Below are positions 1 to 8,440 of a stretch of DNA of 17,857 nucleotides, piece by piece. Position 1 is the first letter of the stretch; each line of letters starts with the position of its first letter. The stretch covers positions 1 to 17,857 of the forward strand of contig JANPCX010000042.1 of the NCBI GenBank assembly GCA_031431125.1, written 5' to 3'. A model generated the notes under the pieces. That model was given only the letters and a program-made list of their open reading frames with translations. It had not been told where the DNA came from and ran no database searches. Made by a program: the position numbers and the translations under genes. The stretch is from JANPCX01 sp031431125. GTDB lineage: Bacteria; Pseudomonadota; Gammaproteobacteria; Burkholderiales; Burkholderiaceae_C.

Positions 1-1
1 T

Positions 2-781
2 GAGGGCGTGGAAGTGGGCAAACGTTCCTCCATGGCCAAACTCGCGCCCGCCGATCAAATTGAAACTGCGGCGGCCCAGCAGTATGGGCAAATGACACGG
101 GAAGCAGCACAACAGCGGGCCTTGGCACCCGACGATCACCCCCAAGTCATTCGGCTGCGCAGCATTGCCAAACAATTGCTGCCCTTCATCTATTCCCCCA
201 ACTACCACAGCACCTCGCGCGCCGCCAACTGGAAGTGGGAAATCAACCTCATCGGCAGCAAACAAATCAATGCCTTTTGCATGCCGGGCGGCAAGATTGC
301 CTTTTACATGGGTATCTTGCAAGAGCTGCAACTCAACGACGACGAGGTGGCGCAAATCATGGGCCATGAAATCGCCCACGCACTGCGCGAACATGCGCGT
401 GAGCGCATGGGCAAATCCTTCGCCACACGTGGCGTCTTGGAGCTGGGATCGGCCTTGCTCGGCCTCGGTGACCTGGGCCGCATCGGTGCCGATTTGGGCA
501 CTCAACTGCTCACCATGACCTTTGGCCGAGAAGACGAAACCGAGGCCGACAAAATCGGCCTCGACATGGCGGCACGCGGCGGCTACAACCCCGAGGCCAG
601 CGTCACCCTGTGGAAAAAAATGGGTGCCGCAAGCAAAGGCGCGCCGCCGGAGTGGTTGTCCACCCACCCGTCCAACAACACCCGCATCCGCGACCTGCAA
701 GCCACGGTGCCTGATGTGCAGCCCCTCTACGACAAAGCACCTCGGCCTGCGCGGCGGTTTGAACCGCCGGGCAAGGGTTGA
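2..781 (+). CDS. M48 family metallopeptidase, C-terminal part (5' end outside window)
   Basis: This is a zinc-dependent M48 peptidase of the periplasmic LoiP/YcaL type, a group involved in outer-membrane protein quality control. The frame is open from the first bases of the window, so the signal peptide and true start lie upstream. Counting from the GTG at position 8, the zinc site HEIAH is at residues 120-124 and the third ligand lies in ETEAD (Glu179). A downstream segment of the form W-L-STHPSNNTRI is typical of the family. The stop codon TGA (779-781) overlaps the proposed TTG start of the next gene. Family assignment is firm; the physiological substrate is unknown. No catalytic residue is missing in the visible part. 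Confidence 0.93.
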   Translation, partial: EGVEVGKRSSMAKLAPADQIETAAAQQYGQMTREAAQQRALAPDDHPQVIRLRSIAKQLLPFIYSPNYHSTSRAANWKWEINLIGSKQINAFCMPGGKIAFYMGILQELQLNDDEVAQIMGHEIAHALREHARERMGKSFATRGVLELGSALLGLGDLGRIGADLGTQLLTMTFGREDETEADKIGLDMAARGGYNPEASVTLWKKMGAASKGAPPEWLSTHPSNNTRIRDLQATVPDVQPLYDKAPRPARRFEPPGKG

Positions 782-1860
782 GCGCGCCACATTGTTGCGC
801 TCGCAAAAGACGCTTTCGTTTGACACCTCCCAGCAACCCTTCCCCGGCGTCGGCGTCGGCGTCGGCACTCACCCGCGCTGTCAGGCGACGTTTACCCTGG
901 TGGATGGGCGCTTGTGCCTTGGGTTTGTTGACACCCGTGTTGACGCAAGCCCCGCCGACTGGTGAGGTCGAGCGTTTGGCCTGGCTGCTCGACCTGATGG
1001 CGCATTGGCAGTGGTTGTTTTTGGCGGGTTTGGTGCTGGGGTTGCTCGTGGCTTTGTTTGCCGCTCGGCGGTGTTTGTTCTTTGCCCTGCTGCTGCCCCT
1101 GCCGTGGTGGACGGCTTCACCGTCATGGCCTTCGGCGCAGGGCAACCACACGCTCACGGTTGCGAGTGCCAATGTGCATGTGTCAACCACCCAGGCAGTG
1201 CCCTTGGCACAGTGGTTGGCACAAGAGCAGCCAGACCTCGTGGTTTTGCTGGAGGTGTCGCGGGTTTTGGGGCCCCAATTGACCAGCTTCACGGCTTATC
1301 CCTACCAAGTGGTTCACGCCGACGACTCGCCCTTTGGCATCGCCCTGCTGTCCAAACTTCCGCTGACCCGTTCATCGGTGCAACACGATGCCGATGGCAT
1401 TGCACACATCGAAGCCGAGCTGCGGGTGCACAACCAAACCGTGCAGTTGGTGGCTTTTCATCCCATGCCACCACTGTCGCCGCACTTTCATCAGGCACGC
1501 AACCAAGCCCTTCAAGCCTTTGCCAAAAAGTTTCAAGCCAGCGGTCACCCGGCCTTGTTGGTGGGCGACCTCAATGCAACACCATGGTCCAGTGCATTGG
1601 TTGGGCTGGAAACAATTGGACTACGCCGCGTCACGGGTCTGTGGCCAACCTGGCCCGCATCGGGCCAGGGTTGGTTGGGCATTCCCATCGACCATGTTTT
1701 GGCCAGCCAACACTGGCGGGTGAAACAGCAACATTTGGGCCAGGCCTTGGACTCAGACTACTTACCCGTTGTGGTGCAACTGGTGCTGGCCGCAGACGCT
1801 CCTCCAGCACCCGGTGCGCTCACTTCGACCCAGCCCCCTCGCGCCGCAAGTTCGCCGTAA
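778..1860 (+). CDS. Membrane-anchored endonuclease/exonuclease/phosphatase (EEP) family protein
   Basis: The N-terminal ~115 residues are hydrophobic, with about three membrane segments (roughly 42-57, 79-96 and 98-111). The rest is an EEP (DNase I-like) fold, probably outside the cytoplasm. Visible motifs are ASANVHV (Asn132), LLEV (Glu159), AFHPM (His228), VGDLNATPW (Asp264, Asn266) and PIDHV (Asp305). The closing motif, normally SDH, reads SDYLP (Ser326-Asp327-Tyr328), so the usual catalytic His is Tyr. Substrate is unknown: relatives cut DNA, phosphoinositides or other phosphodiesters. The start is uncertain. TTG at 778 overlaps the upstream stop; an in-frame TTG at 820 is an alternative, and the first ATG (904) falls inside the first membrane segment. 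The 3' end overlaps the end of convergent creD by 41 bp. Confidence 0.85.
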   Translation: MSAPHCCARKRRFRLTPPSNPSPASASASALTRAVRRRLPWWMGACALGLLTPVLTQAPPTGEVERLAWLLDLMAHWQWLFLAGLVLGLLVALFAARRCLFFALLLPLPWWTASPSWPSAQGNHTLTVASANVHVSTTQAVPLAQWLAQEQPDLVVLLEVSRVLGPQLTSFTAYPYQVVHADDSPFGIALLSKLPLTRSSVQHDADGIAHIEAELRVHNQTVQLVAFHPMPPLSPHFHQARNQALQAFAKKFQASGHPALLVGDLNATPWSSALVGLETIGLRRVTGLWPTWPASGQGWLGIPIDHVLASQHWRVKQQHLGQALDSDYLPVVVQLVLAADAPPAPGALTSTQPPRAASSP

Positions 1861-3289
1861 AGGCATACCAGTCGATGTGGCGGGTGACCATCATCACGCA
1901 GGCCAACACGGCAAACAGCAAGATGGAACCGAGCACCAAAGCCGATTGCTCCAGTCGCAGCAACAGGAAGAGCGCGCCGTAAAGGGCGGCGATCCCGCCA
2001 CCGAACACCAGCCCAGCTCGCAAGCCACCAAGCACGAATCGACCATACAAAGCCAGCAATACGGTGCAGCCCGTGCTGGCCATGGCATAGGCCACGCTGA
2101 AAGCCAGGTGCTCGCTCAAACTAACCAAGAGCAAGAAGAACATCACCAACGCAGCGCCCACCAAGAGGTATTGAATAGGGTGAACTCGCAGGCGGCGTTG
2201 TACTTCGACCAAAGCGACGCCCACGAAGGTCAGTGCAATGAACAGCAAGCCATACTTGGTCGCACGATCGCTGAGCACATAGCTGCTGACGGGCTCGATG
2301 AAACTCACCCCCAAGGCTTCAATGCAGGCCAGCTGCGAAACACCGGGCTTCGGTTGCGGTGTCCTGAGTCGGCTTTCATCAACGCCACCCACAACGGTTT
2401 CGACCTGTGCCGTCGACGCATAAACGGAGGAGGCCAAACCATTCAAGCCACAAACCACACCACCGGCTGCCAGCTGCTGGCCCGCAGAGGTCGCCAAGGC
2501 GCTGAGTTGCCAGCGGGCGCTGAAACCTTTTGCCGTGATCTCCCTGGTGCCGGGCAAAGTACGGCCCGCGAAAGATGGGTGTGGCCAGTCTGACGTGAGC
2601 TCGATCTGGTTGTCGTTCGCTGTTGGCGCGAAGGCCAGTTGTGCAGTGCCCAAAAGGTCAAGCTGCACTTGCACGCGCCATGGGGTTTCACCCGTTTGAG
2701 CCAATACTTGTTCAGGCACCACGGCATGAAATCCGCGCGGGTGGCTGGCATGTTGGGTGCCTGGCAACACAGCAAGCGGTGTCTCTCCAACACGCAACTC
2801 GGTGCGACCCAGGCCGCGGGTGTCGCCCAAAGCAAGCCAGAGCGTCGGCAGTTTGCAGACAACCACCCCGTTTTTCATGCTGGGTGGCGGTGTCAAGAGC
2901 TGAGAGGGCAAGAAGCTGGCTTGCACATCGGCTTTCATGGCGTAACCGTTGACTTTGTAGATGCCGCGGTAACGGGGTTCCTGATGGGTTGTCGCTTTGA
3001 TGTTCAGGGTTTGCGGTGGTGTGTTCGACGTGAACTCGCGCTGCATGCGCACCATACGCCGCTCCTTGTCATCGCCTTGCACTGTGTCCCAACTTTCCTC
3101 GCATTGCCTTTGTAGTACCGGGCCCACCAGTGTTTGTTGTGAGGCCAAACTGTCCATCACACTTTGCTCTGCTTGGCGCAGACGCCCTTCTCGCTCGCTC
3201 ACGATGTCACTGACCATGGCCAAAGCCGCCGTGAGTGCCAGTGCGACGGCGCCGAGGGCGGCGGCCTTTCCGAGCAGGGGATAACGCAT
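1820..3289 (-). CDS. creD: Inner membrane protein CreD family
   Basis: This 489-aa protein has the CreD layout. There is one N-terminal membrane helix (about 8-30), then a large periplasmic region starting with the family-typical S-EREGR-R-A and an RGIYKV-GY segment. The C-terminal half (about 335-480) has five or six membrane helices and ends near RHIDWY. In E. coli, creD belongs to the CreBC regulon and affects envelope stability and beta-lactam or colicin tolerance; the biochemical function is unknown. No creB or creC is visible here, so the gene stands alone. A good ribosome-binding site (AAGGAG) lies 8 bases before the ATG. It converges on and overlaps the upstream EEP gene. Confidence 0.93.
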   Translation of the reverse strand: MRYPLLGKAAALGAVALALTAALAMVSDIVSEREGRLRQAEQSVMDSLASQQTLVGPVLQRQCEESWDTVQGDDKERRMVRMQREFTSNTPPQTLNIKATTHQEPRYRGIYKVNGYAMKADVQASFLPSQLLTPPPSMKNGVVVCKLPTLWLALGDTRGLGRTELRVGETPLAVLPGTQHASHPRGFHAVVPEQVLAQTGETPWRVQVQLDLLGTAQLAFAPTANDNQIELTSDWPHPSFAGRTLPGTREITAKGFSARWQLSALATSAGQQLAAGGVVCGLNGLASSVYASTAQVETVVGGVDESRLRTPQPKPGVSQLACIEALGVSFIEPVSSYVLSDRATKYGLLFIALTFVGVALVEVQRRLRVHPIQYLLVGAALVMFFLLLVSLSEHLAFSVAYAMASTGCTVLLALYGRFVLGGLRAGLVFGGGIAALYGALFLLLRLEQSALVLGSILLFAVLACVMMVTRHIDWYAFTANLRREGAGSK

Positions 3290-3490
3290 GTTGAAGCTCC
3301 TTCAGTTGGATTGAAGTGGCGCAGTGTGGTTGTCGGCCATGAACGCGGCATGAAGCGCTGTCGAAGCCTTTGTGAAGCAATGCCCGGCCCTTTGCCCACG
3401 CTTGGATCAAGCGACCTCGTCCCCACCTGTCCAGGCGACAATCACAGGTTTCGTCGTCGGTCGGCTCTTTGACGACCCACCTCTTGATTC

Positions 3491-4624
3491 ATGACATCAC
3501 CGCACACCCGTGCGCCTTGGGTTGACGCAATCAAACTCATGGCCGCGCAAATCATTGTTTGGCACCACCTGTGTGCCTATGGCCCACTGGCCGACGCTGC
3601 TGCAACGGTTTGGCCCGACCTCGCCGCCTTGCTCTACAACAAAGGCCGTTTGGCGGTGCAGGTTTTTTTTGTCTTGGCGGGTTTTTTGGCGGCTCGGGTG
3701 CTCGCCCGGGTCAGTGATTGGAGTGGCAACGCCATCGCTGGTTTGGCGCTGAAGCGTTACCGCCGCTTGGCCTGGCCCTTGTGCGTGGCTTTGGTCTTGG
3801 CCATCACTGCGGCCGCTATCACGGGCGACGTATTGCCCAGCAGCATGGTGCCTGCGACAGTTGAGTTGCCGCAACTCTTGGCCCACCTCCTCTTGCTACA
3901 AGGCGTGCTTGGCGTCGACTCGCTGTCGGCCGGTGTTTGGTATGTGGCCATCGACTTTCAGCTCTTCTTGTTGCTGCTGCTGTGTTTTGCGCTGCCTGTC
4001 GCACTGAGCTCATCACGCGATCAGGCCCGGCGGTGGACGCAGGCCCTGACGGTGGGTTTGATGTTGATTTCCTTGTGGGGTTTGAACCTGCTTCCCACCT
4101 GGGACAACTGGGCGCCTTACTTTTTTGGCAGCTATGGCCTCGGCGTTTGCGCCTATTGGGCCAGCCGGTCCACGAACAAGGAGGCCTGGTGGACGGGCCT
4201 GGTCATTGCCGTTTGGCTGGCCTTGTTGATTGATTTTCGCGGGCGCATTTTGCTCGCCGGCATCACCGCCTGGGCCCTGATCGCTTGGAGCCAGCCCGAG
4301 CCACAGGTCCACCAAAGCCAACTCAGCGCATGGTGCGTCAAAGCACTACACGCTGGTGCTGAGCGCTCCTACGCTTTGTTCTTGGTTCACTTCCCGGTGC
4401 TGCTCTTGGCCAACGGCTTGTGGGTGGGGGCTGCGCCCCTGCTGAATGTCGAGCCCGACCCCGCCAACACGGCCGCTGCCCTGCTGCTCACCTGGTTGGC
4501 AGCCTGGGGTCTGGCCCATGTTTTTTACACTGCAGTGGAAGCAACCCCCATGCTGCGTCCCGCCTGGAAAACAGGATCGATCAGGCCAAGATTGCCGCTG
4601 CTCAAACTGCCACGCGCACGTTGA
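3491..4624 (+). CDS. Acyltransferase family 3 integral membrane protein
   Basis: This 377-aa polytopic protein has about ten hydrophobic segments and the acyltransferase-3 signature. Lys15 is followed ten residues later by His26 (IIVWHHL), matching the R/K-x10-H motif of the family. VFFVLAGFLAA follows near residues 57-67, and then a basic KRYRRLAWP loop. Family members O-acylate surface polysaccharides, lipopolysaccharide sugars or other glycans in the inner membrane. The substrate here cannot be read from the sequence, and no glycan biosynthesis genes are nearby. The ATG has no clear Shine-Dalgarno site; the upstream gene is divergent (creD). A run of eight T (3663-3670) lies in the coding sequence, but the frame stays open. 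Confidence 0.9.
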   Translation: MTSPHTRAPWVDAIKLMAAQIIVWHHLCAYGPLADAAATVWPDLAALLYNKGRLAVQVFFVLAGFLAARVLARVSDWSGNAIAGLALKRYRRLAWPLCVALVLAITAAAITGDVLPSSMVPATVELPQLLAHLLLLQGVLGVDSLSAGVWYVAIDFQLFLLLLLCFALPVALSSSRDQARRWTQALTVGLMLISLWGLNLLPTWDNWAPYFFGSYGLGVCAYWASRSTNKEAWWTGLVIAVWLALLIDFRGRILLAGITAWALIAWSQPEPQVHQSQLSAWCVKALHAGAERSYALFLVHFPVLLLANGLWVGAAPLLNVEPDPANTAAALLLTWLAAWGLAHVFYTAVEATPMLRPAWKTGSIRPRLPLLKLPRAR

Positions 4625-4651
4625 TGCGAGGGCGCTGGGGCTGCCGGGCCT

Positions 4652-4960
4652 TCAGTGCAAATCGCCCTCAGGGGGTGGTTTTCGCTCCGAGTCAAACGAG
4701 TCCGGGGTGTACACATTGCCCTTCCATTGACCACCGGGTTTGTTCTGGGCGCGACGTATCGCATCCTGCGCCGCTTCGCGAGCCGCACGGCGCCGCGCTG
4801 GACGGTGAATGAGGTTGGTCACGGCGGTGCTGCGTTGTTGCCACATGCGCAGCAAGGCGCGATCAAAACGTTCGCGGCGTGGTGCACGCAAGGTCAAACG
4901 CAGCAGCATGACCACACACACGGCAAGGGCCAAACCAGCGAGGAGTTTTTCCGGGTTCAT
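4652..4960 (-). CDS. Small membrane-anchored conserved hypothetical protein
   Basis: This 102-aa protein has a single N-terminal membrane helix (about 6-22), then a very basic, probably helical region rich in Arg and Ala (27-72). It ends with a short motif around GNVYTPDSF (81-89). I recognise the general pattern from Burkholderiales genomes (anchor, basic helix, G-x-VY-x-P tail) but know no function. It converges on the acyltransferase gene with a 27-bp gap and diverges from amtB. No strong ribosome-binding site precedes the ATG. Coding is supported by the coherent anchor-plus-helix layout and by the absence of a better frame on either strand. Confidence 0.7.
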   Translation of the reverse strand: MNPEKLLAGLALAVCVVMLLRLTLRAPRRERFDRALLRMWQQRSTAVTNLIHRPARRRAAREAAQDAIRRAQNKPGGQWKGNVYTPDSFDSERKPPPEGDLH

Positions 4961-5170
4961 GGGTGAATTAGGCCTCTGTCAGACCTCAAGGTCGTGTCAA
5001 AAATACCGAAATGTGACTGATCAAGCTGCCTGCTCGTCAGTATTTCACAGCTCGCATTTTCGAAGAGTTAGCACACACCCCTCGTTTATCCGAAAATTCG
5101 TCAAGTCGTTTTGAACAGCCAGTAAATTCTTCGAGCGGGGCCCAACCAAGCCGCACGCCAGGAGCAACAC
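4961..5170. promoter_or_regulatory. Divergent intergenic region upstream of amtB
   Basis: This 210-bp gap must hold the promoters of the divergent small membrane protein gene and of amtB. It is AT-richer than its surroundings. It contains a 7-bp inverted repeat, ATTTTCG and CGAAAAT, separated by 28 bases (roughly 5056-5097), which may be chance. I looked for a sigma-54 -24/-12 element, expected for nitrogen-regulated ammonium channel genes, and did not see a convincing one. The amtB ribosome-binding site is GGAG, six bases before the ATG. Confidence 0.4.
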
Positions 5171-6532
5171 ATGAATTCAATGAAACAAACCGCCACCCGC
5201 ATCACCGCCTTGATGGCGGCGTGCGTAGCCAGCACGCCGGCATGGGCACAAACCGCCGCCGAAGCCACTGCTGCAACGGTCGCGGCGGCCAGCCCTGCCA
5301 TACAAACGGCCACCAAAGCGGCGTCGTTCAACGGGGCTGACACCGCTTGGATGCTGATTTGTACTGTGCTGGTGATGCTGATGACCATCCCTGGCATTAT
5401 TTTGTTTTACAGCGGCATGCTGCGCTCCAAAAATGCACTGTCCATCGTGGCGCACACCGTGGCAGGGGCGGCGGTGGTCACCTTGATGTGGGCGGTGGTC
5501 GCTTACTCGGTGGCGTTTTCCTCTGGCAACGGCTACTTCGGCGACCTCACACGGGCCTTTGCCCATGGCTTGATTGGGCCCAAAGTCGGTGCGCACCCCA
5601 TCGCACCGACGGTGCCAGAGTCTGTCTTTTTCCTGTTCCAACTCTCGTTCGCCGTCATCACCTTCGCACTCATTCTGGGTGCCACTGCCGAGCGCATGCG
5701 CCTGAGTGTGACCATCCTGTTCGCTGCCTTTTGGGTGGTGTTGGTCTACGCACCGGTGGCGCATTGGGTGTGGCAACCCACAGGTTGGTTGGCCGGCATG
5801 GGCCACATGGACTTCGCTGGTGGAACGGTGGTGCACATCGTCTCCGGGGCCAGTGGGTTGGTGGCCGCTTGGGTCCTGGGGCCACGCCATGGTTTTGGCA
5901 AAGAGCCCATGGTGCCCCACAACCTGCTCATCACGGTGCTGGGGGCGGGTTTGTTGTGGGCGGGTTGGTTTGGTTTCAACGCGGGATCGGCCTTTGAAGC
6001 CAGCTCGCGGGCCGCTGGCGCTCTTTTGGCCACTCAAGTTGCCGCTTGCGCCGGTGCCATGGCGTGGGGCCTTTGCGAATACATCAAACGCGGGCAGTGG
6101 AGCGTGCTGGGCATGATGACCGGCGCCATCGCGGGTTTGATCGGCGTCACGCCCGCTTCGGGTTATGTGGGCGTGGATGGCGCGATGGCCATTGGCGCCA
6201 TCGCAGGTGTGGTTTGTTGTGTTGCGGTGGTCACCTTCAAATCGCGCACCGGCATTGACGACAGCTTGGATGTGTTTGCCCTGCACGGTGTGGGCGGTTT
6301 GGTGGGCACCGTGCTGACACCGGTGTTTGCTACGGCGACCATTGCGCCGGTGACCGCCACGCTGCTGACCAACCTGACCGGTGGTTTGGCGGTCATGGCT
6401 TATGCTGGCGGCATGACCTGGTTGATTCTCAAAGTCATCTCCATCGTGGTGCCCCTGCGTGTGGGTCAAACCGAAGAGAAGGTTGGACTCGACATTTCGC
6501 AGCATGGCGAAATGCTGTCGCCCAACGTCTAA
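5171..6532 (+). CDS. amtB: Ammonium transporter AmtB
   Basis: This 453-aa channel moves ammonium/ammonia across the inner membrane. A cleavable signal peptide (about 1-26, ending AWA) is followed by a ~25-residue Ala/Thr-rich stretch and then eleven membrane helices. Pore landmarks are present: FQLSF (Phe156, Phe160, outer gate), Asp214 in HMDFAGG, the twin histidines His222 and His372, and WFGFNAGS (Phe269, Asn270, Ser273). The C-terminal region after residue 420 is the cytosolic tail that PII-type GlnK binds in characterised members. No glnK gene is adjacent, unlike the usual glnK-amtB pair. A good ribosome-binding site (GGAG) precedes the ATG. The following gene starts 2 bp after the stop. 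Confidence 0.97.
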   Translation: MNSMKQTATRITALMAACVASTPAWAQTAAEATAATVAAASPAIQTATKAASFNGADTAWMLICTVLVMLMTIPGIILFYSGMLRSKNALSIVAHTVAGAAVVTLMWAVVAYSVAFSSGNGYFGDLTRAFAHGLIGPKVGAHPIAPTVPESVFFLFQLSFAVITFALILGATAERMRLSVTILFAAFWVVLVYAPVAHWVWQPTGWLAGMGHMDFAGGTVVHIVSGASGLVAAWVLGPRHGFGKEPMVPHNLLITVLGAGLLWAGWFGFNAGSAFEASSRAAGALLATQVAACAGAMAWGLCEYIKRGQWSVLGMMTGAIAGLIGVTPASGYVGVDGAMAIGAIAGVVCCVAVVTFKSRTGIDDSLDVFALHGVGGLVGTVLTPVFATATIAPVTATLLTNLTGGLAVMAYAGGMTWLILKVISIVVPLRVGQTEEKVGLDISQHGEMLSPNV

Positions 6533-6534
6533 CA

Positions 6535-6981
6535 ATGAGCTTCGCGATGTCTTCCGACGACAGCAAACTCGTCAACTACTTGGTGCGCATGGTGGTGCCA
6601 CTGCGCCGTGAGTTCGGCCAGCACCTGGACGTGCAGCATTTTTTGCACGACCTCGACTATGCGCAAGAGGTACTGAAAACGGCCCTCAGCAGCCAAGACC
6701 CGCGCCTGCGCGAACAGGCCGAATACGTCAGCAAACTGAAGTTTGGTCCGCGCCTGGGTGACGCCCAGCCGACGACGGTCAAAGCGCCTGCGCCTGTTGT
6801 TCCTGCCGCGCCTGTTGCCACTGCGCCCGCAGGCATCGTGGAGCGACGCAAAACAACGCGTGATTCGCCCAACAGCCAACTTCCCGATGCCCCGGCCACA
6901 AGGCCTCCCGACACACCTTTGTCCGCAGAGGAAGAGATGAGGGCGCGCATCATGAAGAAATACACCTCGGGCTTGCGCTGA
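6535..6981 (+). CDS. Unrecognised 148-aa protein coupled to amtB
   Basis: I do not recognise this protein. It has three parts. Residues 1-75 are a charged, probably helical region (for example KLVNYLVRMVVPLRREFGQ). Residues 77-105 are a Pro/Ala-rich linker. The C-terminal third ends with an acidic-then-basic helix EEEMRARIMKKYTSGLR. There is no signal peptide or membrane segment, so it is probably cytosolic. The ATG lies 2 bp after the amtB stop and lacks its own Shine-Dalgarno site, which suggests translational coupling; a second in-frame ATG at 6547 is possible. Placement suggests a role linked to ammonium uptake, but that is inference. The gene downstream is convergent (pntB). Confidence 0.75.
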   Translation: MSFAMSSDDSKLVNYLVRMVVPLRREFGQHLDVQHFLHDLDYAQEVLKTALSSQDPRLREQAEYVSKLKFGPRLGDAQPTTVKAPAPVVPAAPVATAPAGIVERRKTTRDSPNSQLPDAPATRPPDTPLSAEEEMRARIMKKYTSGLR

Positions 6982-7012
6982 AAGCAGCACCCACCCGAGG
7001 CGCGTGGCGGCC

Positions 7013-8440
7013 TTACTCGATCGCCTTCACCATGTCTTCCACCACCTTCTTCGCATCACCGAACACCATCATGGTTTTGTCCATGTAGAAGAGTTCGTTG
7101 TCGAGGCCGGCATAACCCGCGGCCATGGAGCGTTTGTTGACGATGATGGTTTTGGCTTTGTAGGCTTCCAAAATCGGCATGCCGTAAATAGCACTGCCTT
7201 TGGTATGGGCCGCCGGGTTGACCACGTCGTTGGCGCCCAAGATGATGGCGACATCAGCCTGGCCGAATTCGCCGTTGATGTCTTCCATCTCAAACACCTG
7301 GTCGTACGGCACCTCAGCCTCTGCCAACAGCACATTCATGTGGCCCGGCATACGTCCTGCCACTGGGTGGATGGCGTACTTCACCGTGATGCCTTTGGCC
7401 GTGAGTTTGGCCGCCAACTCTTTCACCGCATGCTGGGCACGCGCCACGGCCAGGCCGTAACCCGGCACGATGACCACGGTTTCTGCATTGCCCAGCACAA
7501 AGGCGGCATCGTCGGCGCTGCCAGTCTTCACCGGCCGCTGCACGGCACCACCAGCCGCAGCCGCGGTGGCGTCACCGCCAAAACCGCCGCCAATCACATT
7601 GAAGAAAGAGCGATTCATGGCCTTGCACATGATGTAGCTCAGGATGGCGCCCGACGAGCCCACCAGCGAGCCCGCAATGATGAGCATGCTGTTGTTCAGG
7701 CTGAAGCCAATGCCCGCCGCCGCCCAACCCGAGTAACTGTTGAGCATGGACACCACCACCGGCATGTCGGCGCCACCAATCGGGATGATGAGCAGCACGC
7801 CGAGCAAGAAACCAATGGCGATGATGATGGCGAAGTCGAGCGGGCTTTGCGAATGCCAAAAACCAAAGCAGAAAAACACCGCGGCCAAACCCAGCGCCAG
7901 GTTCAGTTTGTGCTGGCCCGGGAAAGACACCGGCGCACCTTGGAACAGACGGAATTTGTACTTGCCCGAGAGTTTGCCGAAGGCAATGATCGAACCGGTG
8001 AAGGTGACCGCGCCGATGAAGGCCCCCAGCGCCAACTCAATGCGGTTGCCACCGGGAATCAAGCCCCCTTTGGCCGTGATGCCAAAAGCCCACGGCTCGA
8101 CCACTGCCGCCACCGCGATGAAGACTGCGGCCAGGCCAATCATGCTGTGCATGAAGGCCACGAGCTCGGGCATCTTGGTCATCTCAACACGTTTGGCCAT
8201 GGTGGCACCGATGCCGCCACCGACGACCAAACCGCCCAGCACATAGGCCAGCCCTTGGCCCGCGCCGCTGCCGGCGAGTTTGACGATGAGTGCACCCGTG
8301 GTCAGTACCGCAATCGTCATACCGACCATACCGAAGAGGTTGCCGCGGATGGAGGTGGTGGGATGGCTCAAACCTTTGAGCGCCTGGATGAAACAGACGC
8401 TGGCGATCAAATACAACAGCGTGACGAGGTTCATGCTCAT
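7013..8440 (-). CDS. pntB: NAD(P) transhydrogenase subunit beta
   Basis: This 475-aa subunit of proton-translocating NAD(P) transhydrogenase couples hydride transfer between NADH and NADP+ to inward proton flow. The first ~265 residues hold the membrane helices, including His98 (in FMHSMIGLAAVF), which corresponds to the proton-channel His of E. coli PntB. The cytosolic NADP-binding domain (about 310-475) has the PGYGLAVARAQ nucleotide motif, HPVAGRMPGHMNVLLAEA and GANDVVNPAA. Its length fits the family (462 aa in E. coli). The start codon overlaps the upstream pntAB stop in an ATGA junction, so translation is coupled. It is the last gene of a three-gene operon. Confidence 0.97.
   Translation of the reverse strand: MSMNLVTLLYLIASVCFIQALKGLSHPTTSIRGNLFGMVGMTIAVLTTGALIVKLAGSGAGQGLAYVLGGLVVGGGIGATMAKRVEMTKMPELVAFMHSMIGLAAVFIAVAAVVEPWAFGITAKGGLIPGGNRIELALGAFIGAVTFTGSIIAFGKLSGKYKFRLFQGAPVSFPGQHKLNLALGLAAVFFCFGFWHSQSPLDFAIIIAIGFLLGVLLIIPIGGADMPVVVSMLNSYSGWAAAGIGFSLNNSMLIIAGSLVGSSGAILSYIMCKAMNRSFFNVIGGGFGGDATAAAAGGAVQRPVKTGSADDAAFVLGNAETVVIVPGYGLAVARAQHAVKELAAKLTAKGITVKYAIHPVAGRMPGHMNVLLAEAEVPYDQVFEMEDINGEFGQADVAIILGANDVVNPAAHTKGSAIYGMPILEAYKAKTIIVNKRSMAAGYAGLDNELFYMDKTMMVFGDAKKVVEDMVKAIE

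Noticed and set aside
838..870. Tandem GTCGGC hexamers in the 5' part of the EEP gene
   Set aside because: Only about three short copies coding for Ser-Ala repeats. This is common in high-GC low-complexity sequence and not evidence of a functional repeat.
4961..5170. Sigma-54 promoter or NtrC site upstream of amtB
   Set aside because: I searched for the GG-N10-GC core with proper flanks and found no convincing match on the plus strand.
5177..6535. A 452-codon open frame on the minus strand opposite amtB
   Set aside because: It mirrors amtB almost exactly and is rich in His, Gln and Arg with no membrane or domain pattern. It arises from the codon bias of amtB.
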